Origin: Bacteroidota bacterium
GTDB lineage: Bacteria; Bacteroidota; Ignavibacteria; UBA10030; UBA6906
DNA length: 50,721 bases
Assembly: GCA_030835135.1 (NCBI GenBank)
Contig: JAUQWO010000061.1
Location: 1 to 50,721 of the forward strand
Direction of reading: 5' to 3'
A program made the position numbers and the translations under genes. Below the pieces are notes generated by a model. That model was not told where the DNA came from and did not search any database. It worked only from the letters and a program-made list of their open reading frames with translations. The first letter of the stretch is position 1; each line of letters starts with the position of its first letter. This document shows, piece by piece, positions 25,986 through 35,110 of this stretch.

Positions 25986-26783
25986 GTGGGCAAGATCATA
26001 ACGATAACGAACCAGAAGGGGGGCGTGGGCAAGACCACGACGGCGGTGAACCTTGCCGCGTGTCTGGCCGCCGCGGAGCGTCCGACCCTCCTGGTCGATG
26101 CAGACCCTCAGGCCAATGCCACCAGCGGCATCGGCATCCATTCGGCGGCCGACGGTTGCAGCACGTACGAGATGCTCGTGGGTGTGCGTCAGGCCGCGGA
26201 CATCATCCAGCAGAGCCAGATGCCGTATCTCTCCGTCCTCCCCTCGCACATCAACCTCGTGGGAGCGGAGGTCGAACTTGTCGATATGGAGGAACGCGAA
26301 CGGCGCCTCACGATCGGTCTGGAGGCGGTACGCGACCGTTATGAGTACATCCTCATCGATTGCCCGCCGTCGCTCGGGTTGCTCACGCTCAACGCGCTGA
26401 CCGCCGCCGACTCCGTGCTCATCCCCGTGCAGTGCGAGTACTTCGCCCTCGAAGGGCTGGGGCAGTTGCTGAACACCATCAACATGGTGAAGAAGCAGAT
26501 GAACGAGAAGCTGGACATCGAGGGGGTGCTGATGACGATGTTCGATGCACGTCTCCGGCTCTCCAATCAGATCGTCGAGGAGGTGCGGAAGTATTTCGGC
26601 GAGAAAGTGTTCACGACCGTCGTCGCCCGGAATGTCCGCCTCAGCGAAGCGCCCAGCTTCGGAAAACCCATCATCCTCTATGATGCCGTCTCACCGGGCG
26701 CGCGGCACTATATGGATCTGGCCGCGGAGGTCCTGGCCAGGAACAATCACACCGGTGCCGGTGTCCCGGACACCAGAGTGTAA
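25986..26783 (+). CDS. parA: Chromosome partitioning ATPase ParA/Soj
   Basis: A 265-residue Walker-type ATPase for origin segregation. It has the deviant Walker [15 protein letters not shown], Walker A' [11 protein letters not shown] and Walker [15 protein letters not shown] 25986 (GGA 5 nt upstream) gives the normal N-terminus [16 protein letters not shown] 25977 adds three residues. parB follows at once. The pair is usually near the origin of replication, but no DnaA boxes or parS site were identified here. Confidence 0.96.
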   Translation: MGKIITITNQKGGVGKTTTAVNLAACLAAAERPTLLVDADPQANATSGIGIHSAADGCSTYEMLVGVRQAADIIQQSQMPYLSVLPSHINLVGAEVELVDMEERERRLTIGLEAVRDRYEYILIDCPPSLGLLTLNALTAADSVLIPVQCEYFALEGLGQLLNTINMVKKQMNEKLDIEGVLMTMFDARLRLSNQIVEEVRKYFGEKVFTTVVARNVRLSEAPSFGKPIILYDAVSPGARHYMDLAAEVLARNNHTGAGVPDTRV

Positions 26784-26794
26784 GGATGTCTTCG

Positions 26795-27703
26795 ATGTCG
26801 AAGAATAAACTTGCCCTGGGCAGGGGCCTTGCATCGCTGATCCCCTCGTCCGGCACCACACCCGCTCCCGCCGCAACGGCTTCCGTTGCGGGGTCCGCGC
26901 CCGATCAGGACTTCGTCCGTGTCCAGCTCGCGCTTGTCCAGCGCAACCCGTTCCAGCCCCGCGCCGATTTTTCGCCGGCCGCGCTCGATGAACTCCGCGC
27001 CTCGATCAAAGAGAAGGGGGTCATCCAACCCATCACGGTCCGCCGCGTGGACGGCGGCTACCAGCTCATCTCCGGCGAGCGCCGCGTGCGTGCGGCCCGT
27101 GAGGCCGGGCTGCGTACCATTCCCGCGTACATCCTCGATGTGCGCACGGATGAGGAGATGCTGGAACTGGCCCTCATCGAGAACCTCCAGCGCGAGCAAC
27201 TCAACCCGATCGAAGTGGCCATCTCATACCGGCGCCTCATGGAAGAATGCGGCCTGACGCAGGAGGATGTCGCCCAGCGGATCGGGAAGGAACGCTCGAC
27301 CGTCACGAATGTCCTGCGGTTGCTGAAACTGCCGGAAGAGATCCAGACGGCGGTCCGCAAAGGGGATATCTCCGGCGGCCATGCACGGGCCCTCCTCGCC
27401 TTCGAGGAGAAGCCCCGGCAGTTGAGTGCCTTCCGGAAGATCGTTGCGCGGGGACTGTCGGTGCGCGAGGTGGAAGCGATGGTCCGGCAACAATCCGGGG
27501 GGGCGCGCACCAAAGGCGGGACGGTCCGCGGCAGCAGCTCGTCTGCGCTCAGTTCCGTGGAAGACCGGTTGCGCCGGCTTCTCGGGACAAAAGTCCAGAT
27601 CCGCCACGGACAGGGAGGGAAGGGGGAGATCGTGATCGAATACTATTCGGCCGACGACCTCGATCGGTTGATCGAGGTGTTCGAGTCCATCAACGAACGG
27701 TAG
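26795..27703 (+). CDS. parB: Chromosome partitioning protein ParB/Spo0J
   Basis: A 302-residue ParB. The N-terminal [10 protein letters not shown] motif (ParA stimulation), CTPase motif SGERRVRAA, the [12 protein letters not shown] motif, a helix-turn-helix ([18 protein letters not shown]) and a C-terminal dimer domain are in the usual order. ATG 26795 has AAGGA about 8 nt upstream; ATG 26786 is in frame but the ribosome site would touch it. ParB loads at parS and spreads as a CTP clamp. Confidence 0.96.
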   Translation: MSKNKLALGRGLASLIPSSGTTPAPAATASVAGSAPDQDFVRVQLALVQRNPFQPRADFSPAALDELRASIKEKGVIQPITVRRVDGGYQLISGERRVRAAREAGLRTIPAYILDVRTDEEMLELALIENLQREQLNPIEVAISYRRLMEECGLTQEDVAQRIGKERSTVTNVLRLLKLPEEIQTAVRKGDISGGHARALLAFEEKPRQLSAFRKIVARGLSVREVEAMVRQQSGGARTKGGTVRGSSSSALSSVEDRLRRLLGTKVQIRHGQGGKGEIVIEYYSADDLDRLIEVFESINER

Positions 27704-27719
27704 GAGCAACAGATCCACC

Positions 27720-28112
27720 ATGGAAAAGAAGGTCGTCAGTACCACAGCGGCTCCCGGAGCCATCGGTCCGTACAGTCAGGGTATCGTTGCCAGCGGAACG
27801 CTGGTCTTCACGGCCGGACAGATCCCACTCGTGCCCGCGACCGGCGAGCTGCTTGCCGGTGACGTCGGTCAGCAAACCCGGCAGGTCCTGGAGAACCTCA
27901 AGGCGATCCTCGAGGCGGCGGGTGCTTCGCTCGGGACGGTCATCAAGACGACCGTCTTCATGAAGGACATGAATGAGTTCGCTGCCATGAACGCTGTCTA
28001 TGGCACGTACTTCCGCGATGCGCCACCGGCCCGTTCCACGATCGAGGTGGCACGGCTCCCGAAGGATGCACGGGTCGAGATCGAAGCGGTTGCGATCGTT
28101 ACGAAGGCCTGA
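27720..28112 (+). CDS. ridA: RidA-family enamine/imine deaminase
   Basis: A 130-residue RidA/YjgF protein that hydrolyses reactive 2-aminoacrylate and related enamines. The family signature is near the C-terminus ([19 protein letters not shown]), with the substrate Arg in PPARST. The N-terminal GPYSQGI and TAGQIPL motifs are intact. It lies 16 nt after parB and 2 nt before a DUF5683 gene, so it is inside the par transcript. Confidence 0.95.
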   Translation: MEKKVVSTTAAPGAIGPYSQGIVASGTLVFTAGQIPLVPATGELLAGDVGQQTRQVLENLKAILEAAGASLGTVIKTTVFMKDMNEFAAMNAVYGTYFRDAPPARSTIEVARLPKDARVEIEAVAIVTKA

Positions 28113-28114
28113 GC

Positions 28115-28678
28115 GTGCTTCCGTACCGGGCGGTCCTCTGGTTCACGCTGATCCTGGTGATGCTCCCGCCCCAGGCCGGCTTCGCCCGCCCGGTGAGCGC
28201 CGACAGCACCCGGCCCCCCGCCCGGTCCGGTGATCCGTCCGTGGTCCGGGTCGAGGGCGACACACTCGGTGCACCGGTGCGCAGCAAATCTCCCACCACG
28301 GCCATGATCCTCTCCGGTGTCCTCCCGGGCGCCGGACAGGTCTACAATGCGTCGTACTGGAAAGCGCCGATCATCCTCGGCCTCGGTGTGTACTTCATCT
28401 CGGAATGGCTGGACAACAACCGTCGGGCCGATGACTACCGGCAGAAGTACGACCTTTCGCTGCACACGCTGCCCCCCTACGGGAACACGCGCCTGCGTGA
28501 TCTCCGTGAGTTCTACAAGGACCAGCGCGATTCCTTTACCTGGTACTTCTTCATCCTCTATGTGCTGAACATCGTCGATGCCTACGTCGACGCGAGTCTG
28601 TCCGGGTTCGATGTGAGCCCGGCGCTGACCATGCGGGGGCTTCCCACGCACGGGCTCACGGTCCGCTTCACCTGGTAG
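28115..28678 (+). CDS. DUF5683 membrane protein
   Basis: A 187-residue protein with a signal-like N-terminus, a polar linker, then the DUF5683 pattern (KSPTTAMILSGVLPGAGQVYN, YWKAPIILGLG, DQRDSFTWYFFILYVLNIVDAYVDA in part) with two to three hydrophobic segments. Genes of this family commonly follow parB in Bacteroidota; their role is not established. GTG 28115 starts 2 nt after ridA. Confidence 0.85.
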   Translation: MLPYRAVLWFTLILVMLPPQAGFARPVSADSTRPPARSGDPSVVRVEGDTLGAPVRSKSPTTAMILSGVLPGAGQVYNASYWKAPIILGLGVYFISEWLDNNRRADDYRQKYDLSLHTLPPYGNTRLRDLREFYKDQRDSFTWYFFILYVLNIVDAYVDASLSGFDVSPALTMRGLPTHGLTVRFTW

Positions 28679-28720
28679 CTGCGCCTCAGCACCTGTTCGT
28701 TCCATCACTCGGGAGTCATC

Positions 28721-29704
28721 ATGCTGAACTATATCTGGATCGGCCTGATCGTCGTCGGAATCTTCGTGGCCGTCGGGAATGACATCAATGACGAAGTGCG
28801 TGCCACGTACCGCAACGGGTCGGTGCTCGAAGGAACGGTGGAGATCACACGGCGGCCGACCGCCCTCCGCGAAACATGGGAAGGTGAGTTGTTCATCCCT
28901 GCCTCCTCGTTCAACGCGTTCTATGGGAGCCAGCGGACCGCCGGGGATGTCCGTCAACGGATCACGGTGAATACGGGTGCCGACGGGCTGCGTTCTGTCC
29001 TGATGCCGGTCGGCGACAGCACGCCCGCATGGTGGCGCGCCATGGCGAAGGCCTCGGCGTCCCGGGAGCATCTCACCGGCACGGTCGTTGCGTTCCAGCC
29101 CGTCGAGGGGTCGGGGAGCGCGGCCATCCGCTTCGTGTTGGAGCCGGTCCGGTTCGTGAAGACCAGGGCGGTGACGCAGGCCGCGCTCGACTATGCAGGG
29201 ATCGCGGTCACCATCGCCCTCGGCCTCATCGGGATCATGGCACTCTGGCTGGGTGTGATGAAGGTGGCGGACGAGGCCGGTCTGCTGCATGTGCTGACCC
29301 GGGCGCTGGCGCCGGTCACGCGCAGGATCTTTCCGGATGTGCCGCCCGACCACCCCGCGGTGGGCGCGATGATCATGAATATCGCCGCGAACATGCTCGG
29401 CCTCAGCAATGCCGCCACGCCCATGGGGCTCAAGGCGATGGAGGAACTGAACAAGCTCAACCCGAAGGTCGGTACCGCAACGAACGCGATGGTCACGTTC
29501 CTCGCGATTAACACCGGCGGGTTGATCCTGATCCCGGCGACCGCCATCGCGGTCCGCGCTGCTGCCGGCTCCGCGAATCCGGGGATCATCATCGGCACCT
29601 CCATCGTCGGCGCAGGGGCAGCGACCATCGCCGGCGTTCTTGCTTCGAAACTCCTGCAACGCCTGCCACGGTACAAGAAGGCGATGGAGGTGAGCCATGA
29701 GTGA
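28721..29704 (+). CDS. spmA: Spore maturation protein A-like (nucleoside-recognition domain) with insert
   Basis: A 327-residue membrane protein. The first membrane segment (about residues 4-20) and the C-terminal two-thirds (from about 140; MMIMNIAANMLGLSNAATPMGLKAM-type motif, TFLAINTGGLILIPAT) match SpmA. Between them about 115 residues form a soluble, beta-rich insert that ordinary SpmA proteins of about 200 residues lack. The function in non-spore-formers is unknown; a transport role is suspected from the gate-like domain. It overlaps spmB by 8 nt. Confidence 0.85.
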   Translation: MLNYIWIGLIVVGIFVAVGNDINDEVRATYRNGSVLEGTVEITRRPTALRETWEGELFIPASSFNAFYGSQRTAGDVRQRITVNTGADGLRSVLMPVGDSTPAWWRAMAKASASREHLTGTVVAFQPVEGSGSAAIRFVLEPVRFVKTRAVTQAALDYAGIAVTIALGLIGIMALWLGVMKVADEAGLLHVLTRALAPVTRRIFPDVPPDHPAVGAMIMNIAANMLGLSNAATPMGLKAMEELNKLNPKVGTATNAMVTFLAINTGGLILIPATAIAVRAAAGSANPGIIIGTSIVGAGAATIAGVLASKLLQRLPRYKKAMEVSHE

Positions 29705-30239
29705 CTTCTTCCGTGCCGCCATCTCGGTGATCTCGCTGGTCGCCATCCCCCTCGTCCTGCTGGTGTTCCTGGGCTGGGGTCTCTTCAAGAAGGTGAAAGT
29801 GTACGAAGTGTTCGTGGAAGGCGCCAAGGATGGTTTCAATGTGGCGATCCGGATCATCCCGTACCTGGTCGCGATGCTTGCGGCCATCGGGATCTTCCGT
29901 GCCAGTGGGGCGCTCGAACTGCTGATCTCGCTCCTGACGCCGATCACCAGTCTGATCGGGATGCCACCGGAGACCCTGCCCATGGCCCTGATGCGCCCGC
30001 TGTCGGGGAGTGGTTCCCTGGGCATCATGACAGAACTCATGAATGTGCATGGGCCGGATTCGCTGATCGGGATCATGGCGTCAACGATGTACGGATCATC
30101 CGAAACCACATTCTATGTGCTTGCCGTGTATTTTGGGGCGGTGGGCGTCAAGAACACGCGGCATGCCGTTCCTACCGGGCTGATCGCGGATCTTGCGGGA
30201 ATGCTGGCCGCGGTGTGGATCGTGAATCTGCTGTTCTGA
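29697..30239 (+). CDS. spmB: Spore maturation protein B-like (nucleoside-recognition domain)
   Basis: A 180-residue membrane protein with about five segments, matching SpmB: KVYEVFVEGAKDGF, LVAMLAAIGIFRASGAL, ALMRPLSGSGS and STMYGSSETTFYVLAVYFG. It shares the nucleoside-recognition (gate) fold with SpmA, and the pair is nearly always adjacent. The overlap of 8 nt with spmA suggests coupled translation of a complex. No sporulation genes are near, so the name reflects homology only. Confidence 0.9.
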   Translation: MSDFFRAAISVISLVAIPLVLLVFLGWGLFKKVKVYEVFVEGAKDGFNVAIRIIPYLVAMLAAIGIFRASGALELLISLLTPITSLIGMPPETLPMALMRPLSGSGSLGIMTELMNVHGPDSLIGIMASTMYGSSETTFYVLAVYFGAVGVKNTRHAVPTGLIADLAGMLAAVWIVNLLF

Positions 30240-30261
30240 GATCCCTGGCCGTTGCTGAATA

Positions 30262-30290
30262 TTGCACTTGCAGCTCAATTTGGCTATATT
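30262..30290 (+). promoter_or_regulatory. Promoter of the proline dehydrogenase gene
   Basis: -35 TTGCAC (30262-30267), 17 nt, -10 TATATT (30285-30290). It argues against any start codon of the following frame before about 30300. Confidence 0.7.
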
Positions 30291-30387
30291 TTGGGCACTG
30301 AATGCTGTACACCCTGCACAGGCTCGCCCGTACATCCACGCCCGACCTGATGACATTCGTGTCCCAATCACGATCCGAGTATCCCTT

Positions 30388-31290
30388 ATGCGCCTGTTGA
30401 ACAAACTCGTCGTCGCATCGGTACCGATGGTGCCGCGGCGGGTCATCCGGTACTTCGCCGGACGCTATATCGCGGGGGAGACCCTCCCCATGGCGGTCAC
30501 GTGCGTCCGGCAACTCAATGCAGAAAACGTATGTGCCACCATGGACGTCCTCGGGGAGGACATCTCAACCCGTGCCGAGGCCATCGCGTCCCGCGACAGT
30601 TCCATCCAGGTTCTGCACACCATCGCCCGCGAACACCTCGACTCCAATCTCTCCATCAAGCTCACGTCGCTCGGCCTGAAGATCGACAAGGCCTTCTGCC
30701 TCGAGAATGTCCGCGAGATCCTCCGCGTTGCTGCCAGCCACAACAACTTCGTCCGTGTCGACATGGAGGATTCCACCTGCACGTCGGATACCATCGAGGT
30801 GTTTCTTGCCGCGCACCGCGAGTTCCCCAACACCGGGCTCGTCGTGCAGGCGTACCTCTTCCGGACGGAAGCGGACGTGCGTGCGCTGGCGGCGGAGAAG
30901 GTGAACTTCCGCCTCTGCAAGGGCATCTATAAAGAAGCCCCCGCGATCGCATTCCAGACGCGGGAAGAGGTGCAGCAGAACTACAGCAAGCTTCTGGACA
31001 TCATGTTTGATGCCGGGTGCTATGTGGGCATCGCGACGCATGACACGGTGCTCGTGGATGCAGCGTACGCAACGATCGCGAAGCGCGGTCTCCGCAAGGA
31101 CCAGTACGAATTCCAGATGCTGCTCGGCGTGCGCCCGGAACTGCGGAAACGGCTGGTGCGCGATGGCCAGAAGGTCCGGTTGTACGTGCCCTTCGGCGAA
31201 CACTGGTACGGCTACTCCACCCGCAGGTTCAAGGAGAATCCGGAGATCGCCGGCTACGTGTTCAAAGCACTCTTCACCCGGAACACCTGA
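30388..31290 (+). CDS. Proline dehydrogenase
   Basis: From ATG 30388 the protein has 300 residues, the usual length of single-domain PRODH. It oxidises proline to pyrroline-5-carboxylate with FAD and passes electrons to the quinone pool. Motifs: SIKLTSLGL, VRVDMEDS, LVVQAYL, FRLCKGIYKE, GIATHD, YEFQMLLGV, RLYVPFGEHWYGYSTRR. The frame extends 42 codons upstream but that part overlaps the promoter. No P5C dehydrogenase is adjacent. Confidence 0.93.
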   Translation: MRLLNKLVVASVPMVPRRVIRYFAGRYIAGETLPMAVTCVRQLNAENVCATMDVLGEDISTRAEAIASRDSSIQVLHTIAREHLDSNLSIKLTSLGLKIDKAFCLENVREILRVAASHNNFVRVDMEDSTCTSDTIEVFLAAHREFPNTGLVVQAYLFRTEADVRALAAEKVNFRLCKGIYKEAPAIAFQTREEVQQNYSKLLDIMFDAGCYVGIATHDTVLVDAAYATIAKRGLRKDQYEFQMLLGVRPELRKRLVRDGQKVRLYVPFGEHWYGYSTRRFKENPEIAGYVFKALFTRNT

Positions 31291-31361
31291 TCGCGTTTCA
31301 TTGTCCGGGACCACAGCGGTCCCCGTTGTCTGTGTCCTCTTCAACCAACAAGGAGCAATTC

Positions 31362-33428
31362 ATGGCGGAAACCAACTTCAAACCCTACGTGCCGCCGACC
31401 ACGGACATGAAGGAGTTCACCGTTCGCGCGTTGCTGATCGGCCTCGTCATGTGCGTTGTGCTCGGTGCCGCAAACGCGTATCTGGGCTTGAAAGCAGGCA
31501 TGACGATCGCGGCCACCTATCCCGCCGCCGTGATCGGCATGGCGTTGCTGCGCCTGGGCAAGGGGTCGATCCTGGAAGAGAACTTCGCCCGTACCGTCGG
31601 ATCCATCGGCGAGTCCGTCGCTGCCGGCGCGGTCTTCACGATCCCCGCCTTCGTTGTGCTGGGCCTCTGGAAATTCGACACCGGGTCCATGTGGACCGAA
31701 TACCTCACCTCCGCAGCGCTGATGATCCTCGGCGGCTTGCTGGGCATCATGTTTGTCACCGTGCTGCGCCGCGTGATGGTCGAGGATTCCTCCCTGCCGT
31801 TCCCGGAATCGGTCGCAGCAGGCGAGATCCACAAGGCGGGACAGCGTGGTGCCGATGCTGCCCTCCAGCTCTTCCGGGCCATGGGCGTCGGCGCACTCAT
31901 CAAGCTGCTCGATGGCTTCGGCGTGTTCCGCGCGTCGAATGATTTCCACGTGATGATCGGGAAGGTGAAGGAAGGGTTCGTGCGCCTGGGCCTGACGGAC
32001 AATGCCGAGAAGGTCGCGGGCGGCGGCATGACCACGATCTCCGCGCCCGCCGCCACGCCTGCCTATATCGGCGTCGGCTATATCATCGGGCCGGAACTCG
32101 GTGCGCTCAACTTCGCCGGCGGTCTGCTTGCCTGGGGACTCTTCGTGCCTCTCCTCGTGTACTTCCTCGGACCGGTGAAGATCGATCAATATCTCGTGCT
32201 GAACAACGGGGACGAGACCGCCGCCTGGGTTGCCCTCACCGGCCACCTCTACCGGTTCATCGTACGCCCGATCGCCGTCGGCGGCATGCTCGTCGGCGCG
32301 ACGTACACGCTGTGGCGGATGCGCAAGAACCTCATCCTCGGCATCAAGCGCGGCATCGCCGACGTGAAGAAATCCGCATCGACGGGTGCGGTAACGAACC
32401 GGACGGAGCAGGACCTGCCCTTCAAGCTCGTCATCATGGGCGTGTTCATCATCTTCGCGCTCATGATCGCATTGTACTTCTACTTCACCGGCATGGTCGT
32501 GGGCGCCATTCTCGCCGCGGTGGTGATGCTCATCGCGGGCTTCTTCTTCGCGGCCGTCTCCGGCAATCTCGTCGGGATGATCGGCTCTTCCAATAACCCG
32601 ATCTCGGGCCTGACCCTCGCCACCACGGTCGTGGCCGCACTCACGATGGTGATCGTCGGCGTCACCGGTCCGCAGGGTGTTGCAGCCGTGCTGGGTGTTG
32701 CGGCGGTCGTCTGCGTCTCGTCCGCGGTCGCGGGCGAGATGCTCCAGGACCTGAAGGTCGGTCATATCCTCGGCGGTACGCCGCGGAAGATGCAGGTCGG
32801 CGATATCATTGGCGTCATCCTCGCCGGGCTTGTGATGTTCTTCCCTCTGTACATCCTGCATAACTCCGACCTCGCCGGTAATCCGGCGGGCGGGTTCGGC
32901 GGCAAGACCCTCTCGGCACCGCAGGCCGGTCTCATGGCCGCTCTCTCGCAGGGGATCGTGGGCGGCGAGATGGCGTGGCCGCTGGTGATCGTCGGCATCG
33001 CCATGGGCATATCGCTCATCCTGATCAAGGTCCGCAGCCCCATGCTGTTCTCGGTGGGAATGTACCTGCCGCTGGAAACGACGTTCGCCATCTTCATCGG
33101 CGGCATCATCCGCGGGCTCGTGGACAAGATGGTGACCAAGCGCGGCTTCAATGACGCGCAGAAGGCACGCGTGGAGAATGCCGGCGTCCTGTCCGCCTCC
33201 GGCCTCATCGCCGGCGAGGCACTGATCGGACTCTTCATCGCCGCGGTGGTGTTCGCACGCGATCAGATGGGTGAGAAGGCCGAATTCTGGAGCGTTTCAG
33301 GCATGGGAGCGATCGCTCCATGGCTTGCGATACCGGTCTTCGCGATCCTTGCCTGGTACCTCATCTATGTTCCGCTGTCCAAGGCCGGCCGGCCCGATGA
33401 ACCGGCACCGCCGACCGCCATGATGTAG
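31362..33428 (+). CDS. OPT-family oligopeptide transporter
   Basis: A 688-residue membrane protein with about 15 hydrophobic segments. OPT patterns include FTVRALLIGLVMCVVLGAANAYLGLKAG (in part), PFPESVAAGEIHKAG and SSNNPISGL. The family takes up peptides or metal-chelate complexes using the proton gradient. ATG 31362 has AAGGAG 7 nt upstream, better than the GTG or TTG further up. The next gene is a cytosolic dipeptidase, which suggests that imported peptides are the substrate. Confidence 0.92.
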   Translation: MAETNFKPYVPPTTDMKEFTVRALLIGLVMCVVLGAANAYLGLKAGMTIAATYPAAVIGMALLRLGKGSILEENFARTVGSIGESVAAGAVFTIPAFVVLGLWKFDTGSMWTEYLTSAALMILGGLLGIMFVTVLRRVMVEDSSLPFPESVAAGEIHKAGQRGADAALQLFRAMGVGALIKLLDGFGVFRASNDFHVMIGKVKEGFVRLGLTDNAEKVAGGGMTTISAPAATPAYIGVGYIIGPELGALNFAGGLLAWGLFVPLLVYFLGPVKIDQYLVLNNGDETAAWVALTGHLYRFIVRPIAVGGMLVGATYTLWRMRKNLILGIKRGIADVKKSASTGAVTNRTEQDLPFKLVIMGVFIIFALMIALYFYFTGMVVGAILAAVVMLIAGFFFAAVSGNLVGMIGSSNNPISGLTLATTVVAALTMVIVGVTGPQGVAAVLGVAAVVCVSSAVAGEMLQDLKVGHILGGTPRKMQVGDIIGVILAGLVMFFPLYILHNSDLAGNPAGGFGGKTLSAPQAGLMAALSQGIVGGEMAWPLVIVGIAMGISLILIKVRSPMLFSVGMYLPLETTFAIFIGGIIRGLVDKMVTKRGFNDAQKARVENAGVLSASGLIAGEALIGLFIAAVVFARDQMGEKAEFWSVSGMGAIAPWLAIPVFAILAWYLIYVPLSKAGRPDEPAPPTAMM

Positions 33429-33440
33429 ATCCGGGGAGTT

Positions 33441-33487
33441 ACCCATCGGCCCCGCTCCCGCTTCCGGCGCGAGCGGGGCCGATGGGT
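33441..33487 (+). terminator. Strong hairpin after the OPT gene
   Basis: A perfect 17-bp stem (33441-33457 with 33471-33487) with a 13-nt loop begins 12 nt after the OPT stop. The following CTTGAT has few T residues, so it may work as a terminator, an mRNA 3' end stabiliser, or an attenuator that lowers pepD readthrough. Confidence 0.7.
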
Positions 33488-33557
33488 CTTGATCCTGTGC
33501 CCGGCACACCCGGGCCTATCCGCCCGCAAGGGCAACGTTGAACGAGAGGAGAGCCTC

Positions 33558-35012
33558 ATGTCTGCAGCCATTGAAGGTCTGAAACCCGAGCTGGTGTGGA
33601 AGTACTTCGCCGAGATCGCGAAGATCCCCCGTTGCTCGAAGCATGAAGAAGCGATCATCACGTATGTGCTCACCACGGCGAAGAAGCTGGGCCTCCAGGC
33701 CCGGGCCGACAAGTTCGGCAACGTGCTCGTTGCCAAACCGGCGTCCGCCGGCCGCGAACGGGTGGGGACCGTGGTCCTCCAGGGTCATCTGGACATGGTC
33801 TGTGAGAAGAACAAGGACACCGTGCATGACTTCGCCAAAGACCCGATCCAGCTCGTCCGGAAAGGGAACATGATGATGGCCAACGGTACCACGCTCGGCG
33901 CCGACAACGGCATCGCGGTGGCAACGAGTCTCGCGATCATGGAAGACCGGTCGCTGGAGCACGGGCCGCTCGAGTTCCTCTTCACGGTGGATGAAGAGAC
34001 CGGTCTCACGGGTGCGAGCAACCTCGGGTCCGATTTCCTGACCGCCAAGACCCTGCTCAATCTGGACTCGGAGGAGGAAGGCGCAGTATACGTGGGGTGC
34101 TCCGGCGGGAAGAATACCCTTGCTTCGTGGAAGCTCGCACTCGACCCGGCACCGGCAGGGAGCATCCTCGCCGAACTGAAGGTGGCCGGTCTCAAGGGTG
34201 GTCACTCGGGACTCGAGATCGACAAGAACCGCGGCAACTCGATCAAGATCATTGCGCGGGTCGTGACGGCCCTCGCGACGATGGGCGCGCGCCTGTCGAC
34301 CATCGAAGGCGGCAACAAGCACAATGCGATCCCGCGCGAAGCGGAGGCGATCGTGTGCATCCCGAAGAAGAAGCGGGACGATGCCGCGAAGCTGGTGGCC
34401 GTGTGTCAGGATGTGGTCCGCGCAGAACTCGGATCGGTCGATCCGGACCTCGCGATCACCCTGACGGCACTGAAGAGCAGGAAAGTGAAGGTCGTGAAGA
34501 AGGCACTGCAGGGGAAGGTGCTGCAGACCCTTGCGGCGCTGCCGCATGGCGTGATCAAAATGAGTTCCGACATCCCGGGGCTCGTCGAGACCTCGACGAA
34601 CGTTGCCACGATCAAGACGACGAAGAAGGCGATCGAGATGGCAACAAGCCAGCGGAGTTCAGTGGCATCGGAGATCATGGACATCTGCCATACCGTCCAT
34701 GCGATCTTCGCCCTGGGCGGTGCGGAAGCAAGCCATACCGACGGCTATCCGGGCTGGAAGCCGGACCTGAATTCGCCGGTCCTGAAGGTCGCGCAGCAAA
34801 CGTACAAGAACCTGTATGGGAAGGAACCGGAGGTCAAGGCGATCCACGCGGGCCTCGAATGCGGGATCATCGGGGAACGGTATCCGGGGATGGATATGCT
34901 CAGTTTCGGGCCGACGCTCGAGATGGTGCATTCACCGGAAGAACGCATCCACATCGATACGGTGGAGAAGTACTGGAACTTCCTGCTGGGTATCCTGAAG
35001 AACATGAAGTGA
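33558..35012 (+). CDS. pepD: Aminoacyl-histidine dipeptidase (M20/M25)
   Basis: A 484-residue cytosolic dinuclear-zinc dipeptidase. Ligand motifs are intact: QGHLDMVCEK (His, Asp), LGADNGIAVA (bridging Asp), VDEETGLTGA (catalytic Glu), SEEEG and, near the end, EMVHSPEERI (His). The lid domain (about residues 190-380) includes LKGGHSGLEI. ATG 33558 has GAGAGGAGAG upstream; the longer frame reads into the hairpin. With the OPT transporter it forms a plausible peptide uptake-and-digestion pair. Confidence 0.94.
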   Translation: MSAAIEGLKPELVWKYFAEIAKIPRCSKHEEAIITYVLTTAKKLGLQARADKFGNVLVAKPASAGRERVGTVVLQGHLDMVCEKNKDTVHDFAKDPIQLVRKGNMMMANGTTLGADNGIAVATSLAIMEDRSLEHGPLEFLFTVDEETGLTGASNLGSDFLTAKTLLNLDSEEEGAVYVGCSGGKNTLASWKLALDPAPAGSILAELKVAGLKGGHSGLEIDKNRGNSIKIIARVVTALATMGARLSTIEGGNKHNAIPREAEAIVCIPKKKRDDAAKLVAVCQDVVRAELGSVDPDLAITLTALKSRKVKVVKKALQGKVLQTLAALPHGVIKMSSDIPGLVETSTNVATIKTTKKAIEMATSQRSSVASEIMDICHTVHAIFALGGAEASHTDGYPGWKPDLNSPVLKVAQQTYKNLYGKEPEVKAIHAGLECGIIGERYPGMDMLSFGPTLEMVHSPEERIHIDTVEKYWNFLLGILKNMK

Positions 35013-35032
35013 TGTGACCGCCGGACGTGTGG

Positions 35033-35060
35033 GGGGCGGACCCGTGTACGGGACCGCCCC
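35033..35060. terminator. Hairpin between convergent genes
   Basis: GGGGCGG-A-CCCG and CGGG-A-CCGCCCC pair with one A-A mismatch around a TGTA loop. It stands between the convergent pepD and SGNH genes. No T run follows on either strand, so terminator function is uncertain. Confidence 0.45.
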
Positions 35061-35110
35061 TACGTCACGATCGTATGGCCCTGGTGCCCCTGTGTTCTCG
35101 ATCCCGGTTG

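Noticed and set aside
27998..30109. 703-codon minus-strand frame opposite ridA, DUF5683, spmA and spmB
   Set aside because: It covers four well-supported plus-strand genes, and its product is low-complexity (Arg/Asp/Gly/His) without motifs.
30262..30387. Upstream extension of proline dehydrogenase by 42 codons
   Set aside because: It contains the promoter and its product is unlike the family N-terminus; ATG 30388 gives the normal length.
31301..31323. Short hairpin GGGACC/GGTCCC between proline dehydrogenase and the OPT gene as terminator
   Set aside because: Only 6 bp of stem and no T run; too weak to call.
31341..32861. 506-codon minus-strand frame opposite the OPT transporter
   Set aside because: The product is a monotonous His/Asp/Glu/Arg-rich sequence, typical of the antisense of membrane-protein codons.
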